A stretch of DNA of 64,000 bases from positions 1 through 64,000 of the forward strand of contig NZ_VCCH02000025.1 of NCBI RefSeq assembly GCF_005938675.2. The letters run 5' to 3'. Below the pieces are notes generated by a model. The model was not told where the DNA came from, did no database searches, and saw only the letters and a program-made list of their open reading frames with translations. The position numbers were made by a program, and so were the translations under genes. This stretch comes from Mycobacterium sp. KBS0706 (GTDB lineage Bacteria; Pseudomonadota; Alphaproteobacteria; DSM-16000; Inquilinaceae). Positions 44,038 to 52,670 of the stretch are shown piece by piece (positions within the stretch are counted from its first letter, which is position 1; every line of letters starts with the position of its first letter).

Positions 44038-44775
44038 ATGCGCCCCATCACTCTTCCGGCCATCCTGATCGCCGCCGCCCTGCTGCCCTCGCTCGCCGCG
44101 GCGCAGGAGACCTGCGACGTGGTCCCGACCCTGGGCGCCGCGGACAGCGCGCCGCAGCTGAAGGCCGTCGCCCCCGGCCAGAAGCGGGTGCATTTCAGCA
44201 AGGGGGCGTCCGGCGGACAAGGTTGCCCGAACGACAGCGCCGCCTGCCGGATGAAGGGCTATCTGGTCGCCAATGACCGCGTCGTCGTCACCGCCATCCA
44301 GGGTGCCTATGCCTGCGCCACCTTCACCGGCGGCGCGCCGAAATTCTCGTCCACCACCGGCCTGCTGCCGCTGAGCGCGCTGGCCGACACGCCGCAGGCG
44401 GCGGAGGGCGATTGGACCGGCGCCTGGCGCAGCGGCGACGAGCAGGAGATCGACATCAGGAAGGCGGCCGGCAACGCCATCGCGATCGAGGGCAATGCCA
44501 CCTATGGCGGCGACGATCCGGAGCGGGTGGCGCGCGGCGCGATCAATGTCGGCCAGATCGGCGGCACGCTGACGCCGGACGGCGACACGGCCGCCTTCTC
44601 CGCCGGCGACGATGGCGAGGCCGCGCCCTACGACGCCAATCCCGGCGACGATTCCGTGTGCCGCGTCCGGCTGTGGCGGGTCGGCCCCTATCTGCTGGCG
44701 GCCGACAACCTGATGTGCGGCGGCATGAATGTCAGCTTCACCGGCGTCTACAGCCGGGGCAAGCCGGGCCAGTGA
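44038..44775 (+). CDS. Secreted protein of unknown function
   Basis: 245 residues from the ATG at 44038, supported by GGAG seven bases upstream. The signal peptide is MRPITLPAILIAAALLPSLA, cleaved near AAAQ. The mature part has six cysteines, among them ETCDVV, GCPNDSAACRM, YACATF and SVCRVRLWRVG, which suggest disulfides in the periplasm. An SH3-like central part (GYLVANDRVVVTAIQGAYAC) precedes GDWTGAWRSGDEQEIDIRKA. No catalytic motif is seen. It is convergent with the cupin gene. Confidence 0.78.
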   Translation: MRPITLPAILIAAALLPSLAAAQETCDVVPTLGAADSAPQLKAVAPGQKRVHFSKGASGGQGCPNDSAACRMKGYLVANDRVVVTAIQGAYACATFTGGAPKFSSTTGLLPLSALADTPQAAEGDWTGAWRSGDEQEIDIRKAAGNAIAIEGNATYGGDDPERVARGAINVGQIGGTLTPDGDTAAFSAGDDGEAAPYDANPGDDSVCRVRLWRVGPYLLAADNLMCGGMNVSFTGVYSRGKPGQ

Positions 44776-44808
44776 CGGCAAGCGGCTGGTCGCAGCCGCC
44801 CCTGCCCT

Positions 44809-45288
44809 TCACGGATGCTTGTGGATCGGATCGACCCAGTAGACGGCCTCCGGCTTCTCCACCGGCTCGATGTCGAGATTGACCACCACCGCCTCGTTGT
44901 CGCTGCGCACCAGCACGCATTCCAGCGGCTCGTCGGTCGAGGCGTTGATCTCCTGGTGCGGCACATAGGGCGGCACGAAGATGAAGTCCCCCGCCCCCGC
45001 CTCGGCGACGTATTCCAGCTTCTCGCCCCAGCGCATCCGGGCCTTGCCGCGGACGACATAGATCACGCTCTCCAGCGGCCCATGGTGGTGCGCGCCGGTC
45101 TTGGCATCGGGATGGATGGTGACCGTGCCGGCCCAGATCTTCTGCGCCCCGACCCGGGCGGCGTTGATCGCCGCCTTGCGGTCCATGCCCGGCGTCTGGG
45201 CGGTGTTGGGGTCGAGATCGGTGCCGCGGATCACGCGCACCCCGTTCAGGCGCCAGTCTGGGGTCTCGTGATGGTGGTGGTCGGTCAT
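44809..45288 (-). CDS. Cupin-domain protein
   Basis: 159 residues. Both cupin motifs are clear: GAHHHGPLESVIYVVRGKAR (metal histidines and glutamate) and GDFIFVPPYVPHQEINAST. A histidine-rich start (MTDHHHHETPDW) may help metal binding. Small single-domain cupins include isomerases, dioxygenases and sensors; this one is not assignable. It lies divergent from the phospholipase gene. Confidence 0.88.
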   Translation of the reverse strand: MTDHHHHETPDWRLNGVRVIRGTDLDPNTAQTPGMDRKAAINAARVGAQKIWAGTVTIHPDAKTGAHHHGPLESVIYVVRGKARMRWGEKLEYVAEAGAGDFIFVPPYVPHQEINASTDEPLECVLVRSDNEAVVVNLDIEPVEKPEAVYWVDPIHKHP

Positions 45289-45383
45289 GCTTCGGTCGGT
45301 CCGGAAGTTCCCGCGGCGTTCGACGCCAGACTGCGCCGCGACTGCGGCTGACGCAACCACGACGGATCCTTCCCGGCATTTCC

Positions 45384-45396
45384 GAAACCCGGTTTC
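45384..45396. promoter_or_regulatory. Perfect 13-bp palindrome upstream of the phospholipase gene
   Basis: GAAACC-C-GGTTTC, 69 bp before the phospholipase start and 95 bp before the divergent cupin start. It resembles LacI-type half-sites with an odd centre. Function is inferred from symmetry and position only. Confidence 0.3.
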
Positions 45397-45465
45397 ACCG
45401 GTCCGTCACGGTTCGCTGTTATAGGAGCGGCGTCCGATTCTTCCCGTTGCCATGAGACCCTGATC

Positions 45466-47751
45466 GTGACCTCCGACAGCCGCCGCCAATTCCTCAAGAC
45501 CGGCCTCGCCGCCGCGGCCGCGATGGCCGTGCCGGCCAGCATCCGCCAAGCCATGGCGATCCCCGCCCACAACGCCACCGGAACCCTGCGCGATGTCGAG
45601 CACATCGTCGTGCTGATGCAGGAGAACCGGTCCTTCGACCATTACTTCGGCACGCTGAACGGCGTCCGCGGCTTCGGTGACCCGCGCCCGGCGCCGCTGC
45701 CGAGCGGCCGGCCGGTCTGGTACCAGAGCGTCGGCCGCAACGGCGCCAGCCGCACCGGCTACGACAATGTCGGCTGGGACCATTGGCATGAGCGGGAGCG
45801 CTGGTACGAGGCCGATCCCAAGGCCCAGGCCAAGCTCGACTATGTGCTGCCGTTCCGGCTCGACACCCGCAGCACCAGCGCCCAGCACATGGACGGCACC
45901 GACCACAGCTGGAAGCTCGACCAGTCGCTGTGGAAGACCTGGGACAGCTGGGTGCCGCTGAAGAGCCGGATGTCGATGGGCTATTACGACACCGCCTCCG
46001 ACCTGCCCTTCTACCGCCAGCTGGCGGATGCGTTCACCATCTGCGACGCCAACCACTGCTCGATCTTCGCCAACACCGAGCCGAACCGGCAGTACTACAC
46101 CGGCGGCGCCAGCGTCTACACCCTGACCGGCCGCGATCCCCAGAACCCGAAGCGCCGGCTGCACGGCCAGGAGTTGGACAACAACTGGACCGCCGACATG
46201 GATCTCGACGAGCCCTGGGAAGGGCTCGCCTGGGAAGCCTATGCCGAGACGCTGGAGAAGCACGGCATCGACTGGCGGGTCTACCAGGCCTATTCCAACT
46301 ATGGCTGCAACTCGCTGGCCTATCACCGCGACTTCCGCAAGATCAGCAAGAGTTCGGACCTGTACAAGCGCGGCCGCGCCTATGTCGGCCCCAAGCTGGC
46401 CTCGAACGAGGATCCCTATGACGCGGTCCTGGCGCGGGCGATCGCCGACGACGTCAAGGCCGACCGGCTGCCGCAGGTGTCCTGGGTGATCTGCCCCGAC
46501 GCCTTCTGCGAGCACCCGAACGCCTCCCCCGCCGCCGGCCAGGCCTTCGTCGACAAGATCCTGGAGGCGCTGACCAGCAACCCGAAGGTCTGGGCCAAGA
46601 CCGTCCTGATCGTGAACTACGACGAGAATGACGGTTTCTTCGACCATGTGCCGGCGCCGGTGCCGCCGGTGAACACCCGCTTCTACGGCTATCAGGGCCG
46701 CAGCACGCTGCCGGTCGGGGACGAGAACTTCAACGGCGTGCCGATCGGCCTCGGCCCCCGGGTGCCGATGCTGGTGGTCTCGCCCTGGAGCAAGGGCGGC
46801 TGGGTCTGCTCCGAGCTGTTCGACCACACCTCGGTGCTGCAACTGATCGAACGGCGCTTCGGCGTGCCCTGCCGCTTCATCTCGCCCTGGCGCCGCTCGG
46901 TCTGCGGCGACCTGACCACGGCCTTCGACTTCCGCACCCCCGACGCCGCCCTGCCGCCGCTGCCGGATACCAGCCGCTACAAGGCCCAGGCCGATGCCGC
47001 CGCCGGCCGGCCCGGGCCGGTGCCGCCCACGACCCAGTCGCGGCCGGTGCAGCAGCAGGGCCAGCGCCGCGCCCGGCCCCTGCCCTACCGGCTCAGCGCC
47101 CAGGGTCGGGTCGACCCCGACGGGCAGGGCTTCTGGATCGATTTCGCCAATGCCGGGACCGTCGGCGCCTGCTTCACCGTCTATGCCGGCGGCGGCGCGA
47201 CCTTCGACGAGGCGGGCAAGCCCTATGAGCCGGACGACACCGTGTTCCCGGACCGGCCGATGCAGCCGACCGCCGACCGGCGGGGCCCGTGGCAATACAC
47301 GGTCGGGGCCGGCGACACGCTGTCGGACAGCTGGAACCCGGACCATGGCCGCAGCTACGACCTGTCGGTCTACGGGCCGAACGGCATGCTGAACCAGTTC
47401 AAGGGCCGGCTCACGCCGATCCTGTCGGGCGAGGCGCGACCCGAGGTGCGGCTGATGCAGGACGGGTTGAGCGGCGACATCACGCTGCTCTTGAGCAATA
47501 TCGGCTTCCGGCCCTGCTACCTGACCGTCAGCAACGGCTACAGCGCCGAGCCGCCGCGGCACCATTATCTGTGGCCGGGCGCCCTGATGCGCGACCGCTG
47601 GTCGCTGCGGGCCAGCTCCGGCTGGTTCGACCTGAGCGTCACGGCGGGGACCGGCGACGGCTTCCTGCGCCGCTTCGCCGGCCACGTCGAGACCGGCCGC
47701 CCGAGCCTGACCGACCCGAAGATCGGCGGCCTCGCCGTCGAGACTGTCTGA
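45466..47751 (+). CDS. plcN: Phosphocholine-specific phospholipase C, Tat-exported
   Basis: 761 residues from a GTG start. A twin-arginine signal lies in SRRQFLKTGLAAAAAMAVPA. The phosphoesterase domain has VEHIVVLMQENRSFDHYFGT (catalytic region), then ANTEPNRQYYTGGASVYTL and LIVNYDENDGFFDHVPAPVP. The C-terminal part (about 540-750) contains two beta domains of the DUF756 type, e.g. WQYTVGAGDTLSDSW. The order and length match the PlcH/PlcN enzymes that release phosphocholine from phosphatidylcholine. It could feed the choline/dimethylglycine genes at 24-27 kb, which is inference. Confidence 0.92.
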   Translation: MTSDSRRQFLKTGLAAAAAMAVPASIRQAMAIPAHNATGTLRDVEHIVVLMQENRSFDHYFGTLNGVRGFGDPRPAPLPSGRPVWYQSVGRNGASRTGYDNVGWDHWHERERWYEADPKAQAKLDYVLPFRLDTRSTSAQHMDGTDHSWKLDQSLWKTWDSWVPLKSRMSMGYYDTASDLPFYRQLADAFTICDANHCSIFANTEPNRQYYTGGASVYTLTGRDPQNPKRRLHGQELDNNWTADMDLDEPWEGLAWEAYAETLEKHGIDWRVYQAYSNYGCNSLAYHRDFRKISKSSDLYKRGRAYVGPKLASNEDPYDAVLARAIADDVKADRLPQVSWVICPDAFCEHPNASPAAGQAFVDKILEALTSNPKVWAKTVLIVNYDENDGFFDHVPAPVPPVNTRFYGYQGRSTLPVGDENFNGVPIGLGPRVPMLVVSPWSKGGWVCSELFDHTSVLQLIERRFGVPCRFISPWRRSVCGDLTTAFDFRTPDAALPPLPDTSRYKAQADAAAGRPGPVPPTTQSRPVQQQGQRRARPLPYRLSAQGRVDPDGQGFWIDFANAGTVGACFTVYAGGGATFDEAGKPYEPDDTVFPDRPMQPTADRRGPWQYTVGAGDTLSDSWNPDHGRSYDLSVYGPNGMLNQFKGRLTPILSGEARPEVRLMQDGLSGDITLLLSNIGFRPCYLTVSNGYSAEPPRHHYLWPGALMRDRWSLRASSGWFDLSVTAGTGDGFLRRFAGHVETGRPSLTDPKIGGLAVETV

Positions 47752-47826
47752 ACGAGATGCGGCCGCGGCGCTCCGGCGCCGCGGCCCATCACAACAGGAT
47801 GAAGACCAGAGCGCCGGCGGGCCGGA

Positions 47827-48162
47827 CTACCGGTCCTTCGGCAGCTTCTCGGCGATGCCGTAGAGCTTCTTGCGGCGGTCCATCTCGTCCCAGACCTCGC
47901 AGGGGCCGATCTCGAGCTCGGTCAGCAGCACGGTCAGGTTGAACATCAGGTCGGCGGCCTCCTCGATCACGGCCTGGCGCTCGCCGCGCACGGCGTCGAT
48001 CGCCACCTCGGCCGCCTCCTCGACCAGCTTCTGCGCCATTTTCGGCACGCCGCTGTCGAGCAGCTTCGCCGTGCGCGGGCTGAACTGCATGCGCGACCGC
48101 CGCTCCCGCAGTTCCTCTGCCAGCGCCTGAAGCCGATCCCATGCGACCGTCTGATGACCCAT
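47827..48162 (-). CDS. hisE: Phosphoribosyl-ATP pyrophosphohydrolase, HisE type
   Basis: 111 residues, the size of single-domain HisE. The MazG-like helical motif KLVEEAAEVAIDAVRGERQ with EEAADLMFNLTVLLTELEI holds the metal-binding glutamates and aspartate. It hydrolyses phosphoribosyl-ATP in the second step of histidine synthesis. GGAAGGGG precedes the ATG. No other his genes are nearby, and its promoter faces a LacI-type regulator, so a paralogous nucleotide pyrophosphohydrolase role is also possible. Confidence 0.75.
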   Translation of the reverse strand: MGHQTVAWDRLQALAEELRERRSRMQFSPRTAKLLDSGVPKMAQKLVEEAAEVAIDAVRGERQAVIEEAADLMFNLTVLLTELEIGPCEVWDEMDRRKKLYGIAEKLPKDR

Positions 48163-48324
48163 TTTTTTGACCCCTTCCGCTTCCCTCCGGGAACCGCCTC
48201 CAACGGCCCTCGCAGGAGTCTGCGCCGCAATCACGGCGCCCGAGTGTTCCATCCGCCACACAGCCGCCTTGGGCTGTTCATGACACGACAGGATTGCGAT
48301 CGTCCGCGCCATGCGCCGCAGATG

Positions 48325-48340
48325 TTGCACGGCTGTGCAA
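48325..48340. promoter_or_regulatory. LacI-type operator, site 1
   Basis: TTGCAC-GGCT-GTGCAA, a perfect palindrome with a 4-bp centre. The core TGCACGGCTGTGCA is repeated exactly at 48421, 95 bp away (about nine helical turns), within the gene-free stretch 48163-48491. Binding by the adjacent LacI-family protein is likely, and looping is possible. Confidence 0.6.
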
Positions 48341-48420
48341 GCTCGACACGAAAGGGCTGGCCTGTCAACTATCCATAGCTCATGGGCGGCCATGGAAAAC
48401 CAGCCCTGGTGCTTGCCTTC

Positions 48421-48434
48421 TGCACGGCTGTGCA
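48421..48434. promoter_or_regulatory. LacI-type operator, site 2
   Basis: TGCACGGCTGTGCA, identical to the core of site 1. It ends 57 bp before the LacI gene start, where it would permit autorepression; site 1 is closer to hisE on the other side. Confidence 0.6.
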
Positions 48435-48491
48435 TATCATTGGCCGTTTCGCCGCCTGCGCCAGGTGGCTCCGCAGCAGGTCTGTTCCGTC

Positions 48492-49511
48492 GTGACGCGT
48501 CGCCGCAGCTTCGCCAGCGCCCAGCAGGTGGCCGACCGGGCCGGCGTCTCCCGCTCCGCCGTCTCGCGCACCTTCACACCCGGCGCCAGCGTCTCGGACG
48601 AGACGCGTCGGCGGGTGCTGGCGGCGGCGGAGGCGCTGGGCTACCACGTCAATCACCTGGCCCGCGGCCTGACCCGGCGGTCCAGCGCCATCGTCTGCAT
48701 CGTCGCCTCCGACCTGGAGACGCCGCTGCGGTCGCGGATGGTCGGGGCCCTGACCGACCGGCTGCAGCACAGCGGCCGCGTCGCCATGCTGATCGGCACC
48801 AGCGGCCGCGGCGATGCCGATGCCCGCTCGGCACTGCGGCAGATCCTGAACTACCGCGCCGACGCCACCATCGTGCTGTCCGGCACGCCGTCGGAGGACA
48901 TCACCCGGCTGTGCATCGCCGCCGGCCAGCGGGTGGTGCTGATCAACCGCGACGACCGGATCGAAGGACCCGACAACATCGCCATCGACAGCACCCTGCC
49001 CGGCCAGGTGGCGGTGGCCGCCTTCCGCCGCGCCGGCTGCCGGCGGCCGTGCCTGGTGACCTCGGCCCAGGGCACGCCCGCGCTGCTGGCGCGCGAGGCC
49101 AGCTTCCTCGCCGCCGCGCGGGCGGAGGGGATCGAACCGGCGGTGTGGCGCGGCGGCCGCACCGTCTACGCCACCGGCCGGGCCGCGGCGCATGACCTGC
49201 TGCTGCGGCCGGACCGGCCGGACGCCGCCTTCTGCATCAGCGACCTGGTCGCCTTCGGCTTCCTCGACGCCGCCCGCCACGATCTGGGCCTGCGGGTGCC
49301 CGAGGACCTCTGCATCATCGGCTTCGACAACACCGAGCAGGCCGGCTGGTCGGCCTATGACCTGACCACCTTCGACCAGTCGGTCGACGCCACCGGCGAC
49401 GCGGTGATGGCGGCGCTGGACGCGCCGGAAGGCACCGCGCCGCTGCGGCTGACGATCCCGGCGCCGCTGGTCTGGCGCCGCACCGTCCGCGGCCCGGCGC
49501 CGGCCGGCTGA
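48492..49511 (+). CDS. LacI-family transcriptional regulator
   Basis: 339 residues from a GTG start. The DNA-binding domain (SAQQVADRAGVSRSAVSRTF, then TRRRVLAAAEALGYHVNHLA) is followed by a sugar-binding-like domain with SSAIVCIVASDLETPLRSRM, VVLINRDDRIEGPDNIAID and DLCIIGFDNTEQAGWSAYDL. The GTG has only a weak ribosome site; longer in-frame starts would add unrelated sequence. Two identical palindromes upstream suggest autoregulation and perhaps control of the divergent hisE. The effector is unknown. Confidence 0.9.
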   Translation: MTRRRSFASAQQVADRAGVSRSAVSRTFTPGASVSDETRRRVLAAAEALGYHVNHLARGLTRRSSAIVCIVASDLETPLRSRMVGALTDRLQHSGRVAMLIGTSGRGDADARSALRQILNYRADATIVLSGTPSEDITRLCIAAGQRVVLINRDDRIEGPDNIAIDSTLPGQVAVAAFRRAGCRRPCLVTSAQGTPALLAREASFLAAARAEGIEPAVWRGGRTVYATGRAAAHDLLLRPDRPDAAFCISDLVAFGFLDAARHDLGLRVPEDLCIIGFDNTEQAGWSAYDLTTFDQSVDATGDAVMAALDAPEGTAPLRLTIPAPLVWRRTVRGPAPAG

Positions 49512-49517
49512 GCCGGC

Positions 49518-50489
49518 TCAGAGCACGAAGTCGGCCGCGACGAGGGCGATGGTGCGGGTCAGGGTGATGTGGAAGTCGGAGACCTTGTCGCCGTCGACGT
49601 CGCCGGCGATGGTGGTGATGCCGGGGCTGGTGAAGGCAAAGCGCAGTTGCCCCGCGACGCCGGTATAGAGGCCGGTGCCGATGAAGCTGAAGGCCTGGTT
49701 GCCGACGGCCGTGGCGTTCGCGTCGATGCCGTAGAGATCGACGCGGTCGCCCTGGCCCCGGGTGAAGTCGGTGATCCGGTCGGCCGCCGCCCCGACGGGG
49801 CTGTGGGCCGTGCCGACATAGAGAAAGCGGTCCGCTCCCGCGCCGCCGATCAGCGTGTCCGCTCCGCGGGCGCCGATCAGCACATCGTCGCCGGCCCGGC
49901 CCTGCAGCACATTGGCGCCGCTGGTCCCGACCAAGTAGTCGTTGTACCCTCCGCCGGAGATGTTCTCGATGCTGGTCAGGGTATCGCCTGCGGCATCGCC
50001 GCCGCTGATGGTGCCGGCAAAGAGATCGACCACGACCCCGGTCGAGCCCGAATAGTCTGCTGTGTCGGTGCCGTCGCCACCGTTCAGAGAGTCCGCGCCG
50101 GCGCCACCGATCAACTCGTCGTCGCCGCCCCACCCGGCCAGCATGTCATTGCTTTCATGGCCATCCAGCCAGTTCGCACCGTCATCCCCGTCGAGCATGT
50201 CGGCGAAGGTGGATCCAATCAGATTCTCGATGCTGACTAGGACGTCGCCGTCCGCATCGCCGCCGTGAACGGCACCGTTCTTCAGGCTGGCAAACACCCA
50301 GGCGGACGAGCCGCTATAGGATGCAAAATCAGAACCAAGACCGCCATCCAGACGATCGGAGCCACTGCCGCCGATCAGAATATCGCCTCTGCCCAGACCA
50401 AAGATCTGGTCGTTGCCGGCGCCGCCATCGAGATAATCCCCTCCCTCCGTGCCGTAGAGCACGTCGTCACCCGGTGTCGCTCCGCTCAT
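49518..50489 (-). CDS. RTX calcium-binding protein A
   Basis: 323 residues. From the start it consists of GGxGxDxLx nonapeptides (GATPGDDVLYGTEGGDYLDG, GGSGSDRLDGGLGSDFASYS), two of the longer linkers (SIENLIGS, SIENISGG), then the C-terminal secretion domain: ADRITDFTRGQGDRVDLYGI, QAFSFIGTGLYTGVAGQLRF and a closing VAADFVL. Nonapeptides fold as a calcium-bound parallel beta roll after type I export. Unlike genes C and D it lacks the large N-terminal domain. It ends 6 bp from the convergent LacI stop. Confidence 0.88.
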   Translation of the reverse strand: MSGATPGDDVLYGTEGGDYLDGGAGNDQIFGLGRGDILIGGSGSDRLDGGLGSDFASYSGSSAWVFASLKNGAVHGGDADGDVLVSIENLIGSTFADMLDGDDGANWLDGHESNDMLAGWGGDDELIGGAGADSLNGGDGTDTADYSGSTGVVVDLFAGTISGGDAAGDTLTSIENISGGGYNDYLVGTSGANVLQGRAGDDVLIGARGADTLIGGAGADRFLYVGTAHSPVGAAADRITDFTRGQGDRVDLYGIDANATAVGNQAFSFIGTGLYTGVAGQLRFAFTSPGITTIAGDVDGDKVSDFHITLTRTIALVAADFVL

Positions 50490-50692
50490 TGCAGTCCCCT
50501 TCAAATCGATCGCCGCTGCCGGCCTTTTGGAAAAATCAGCCACAAATGCAAGTTGAATAGCCGGATTCCGCCGCACGGGCCCGAGCCGGTGTCCGGCCCA
50601 AGGCAGTAAATCCTAGGCCGGATCGGCGCGCAAGCCGTCCGGCTTTGAATGTTCCGAGGCTTCACCTGAGCGACGTCGCGGGGCAGTCCGGC

Positions 50693-52516
50693 TCAGAGCA
50701 CGAAATCGCCGGTGACGAGATTGACGGTGCCGGTCAGGACGATGTTGAAGTCGGCGGTGCCGTTGCCGTTGACGTCGCCGGAGACGATGGTCCGGCCAGC
50801 GTCGTGCCAAGTGTGGAGCTGCCCGGCGACGCCGGTGAAGGCGGCGGTGCCGATGAAGCTGAAGGCCTGGTCGCCGGCGACCGTGAACCTGGCATCGATC
50901 GCCGCCAGGTCGATGCGGTCGCCCTGGGCATGGCTGAAATCGGTGATCCGGTCGGCATTGGCGCCGGTCACGCTGTCGCCGAGGGCGGCGAAGGTGAAGC
51001 GGTCCGCCCCGGCGCCGCCGGTCAGCGTGTCCTTGCCGGCCCGCCCGATGAGGGCGTCGTTGCCGTTCCAGCCCTGCAGGACATTGGCGCCGCCATTGCC
51101 GTAGAGGCTGTCGCCGCCCTGGCTGCCGGAGAGGTTCTCGATGCCGGCCAGGGTGTCGCCCTGGGCCTCGCCACCGCTGCCGAGGCCGCTGGCAAGGCTG
51201 GCCACGACCCCGGTCGTGCCGGTGTAGTAGCTGGCGGTGTCGATGCCCGCGCCGCCGTCGAGCCGGTCGGCCCCGGCGGCGCCGCGGAGCACGTCATTGC
51301 CGTTCCAGCCCTGCAGCACATTGGCGCCGGCGTTGCCATAGAGGTTGTCGTTGCCCTGGCTGCCGGAGAGGTTCTCGATACTGTACAGGAAGTCGCCCTG
51401 GGCCTCGCCGCCGCTGCCCTTCCCGGTGGCGAGATCGACCACGACCCCGACGCTGCCGTTGTAGTAGCTGGCGGTATCGAGGCCGGCGCCGCCGTCGAGG
51501 TCGTCGCCCCCGGCGCCGCCGCGGAGCACGTCGTTGTTCTCTTCGCCATAAAGCTGGTCGTTGGCGGCACCCCCGTCGAGCGAATCGTCACCTTCGTCCC
51601 CGGTAATGAAATCATGGGCGTCGTTCCCGGAGATCGTGTCGTTGCCCGCTTCGCCGAACAGCCCATCTTCGCCGGCCCCGCCGTAGAGAACGTCGTCGCC
51701 CTCGTCACCGGAGACACTGTCGTCCCCGTCAGCTCCCGACAGCGTGTCGTTGTCGATCCCGCCGCGGACACGGTCGTTCCCGGCATCTCCGGAAATCGTG
51801 TCGTTGCCGGCACCGCCATCGAGCCCGTCGGCCCCGGCGCCGCCACGCAGCTGGTCGGTACCGTCGCCGCCGAGGACGGCGTCGGGGGCGTCGCCGGCAT
51901 AGACGATGTCGTTGCCGGCACCGCCGTCGATGCGGTCGATGCCGAGGCCGCCCTAGATCGCGTCGTTGCCGTCTTCGGCGTCGATGCGATCGTCCCCGGC
52001 GCCGCCGCTGAGGCGATTGTCCAGGCCGTTGCCGGTGAGTGTGTCGTCGCCGCCGCCACCCAGCGCGTCCAGCCCGGCTGCCCCGAGGCCGATCGAATTG
52101 GCGTCCCCACGGCCGGCGACGCGCTCGCCGGCCAGCGCCGTGTATGCGCCGGCGACCTCGACAAGAACCGATGCCGGGTTGGTGGTGACGAAGAGGTCCG
52201 CAGCCCCCGGGTACCCCATGGCGTTCGCGACCCCGACGAACACCGATCCGGTCGATGTCGCCGAAAAGGTCAGGATGCCGAGCGCACCGGCCGGGCTGGC
52301 GGCGAGCGGGTTGCCAGCCGAGTCGAGGATGGCAACCCCGGAGCCGGGGTCGGTGGCAGCGACGGCGCTGCCGACCAGATAATAGGTGACGCCGGCGGTC
52401 ACCTGCAGCCTGGTCCAGGCGATGCCGCCGAAATCCTCGATCGGGACCGACAACGATCCGGCATTGCGGGTGAGGTCCCAGTCCAGCGCGGTGAGATTGC
52501 TGGGTATGAACGCCAT
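50693..52516 (-). pseudogene. RTX protein with in-frame TAG stop (607 codons if read through)
   Basis: The N-terminal part (187 residues from the ATG at 52516) has a beta domain (FGGIAWTRLQVTAGVTYYLV, typical of PPC-like domains) and the first RTX turns up to AEDGNDAI. A TAG at 51953-51955 then stops the frame. The next 420 codons in the same frame continue perfectly as RTX (GGLGIDRIDGGAGNDIVYAG, two 79-residue modules, ITDFSHAQGDRIDLAAID, closing VTGDFVL). A TGG-to-TAG or CAG-to-TAG change explains it. It may be a broken gene, a sequencing error or a readthrough site. The truncated product would lack the secretion domain. Confidence 0.8.
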
Positions 52517-52670
52517 CGTTCCGCTCCCTCCCGTCCAGCGGCCGTCCGTGAAACTCTACCCCTGTCCATTCTCCGCCGCGTCGTATGAACGGATGATGGA
52601 CAAGACAGCCGCGCGGTCCGGACCGCAGCTCTGCGTGACATGATAGCGCGACCGAGGCCTGCGCCGGCCC

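Noticed and set aside
45403..45422. PhoB-like direct repeat CCGTCAC...CTGTTAT before the phospholipase gene
   Set aside because: The two halves are 13 bp apart instead of the 11 bp expected for a Pho box, and the match is weak.
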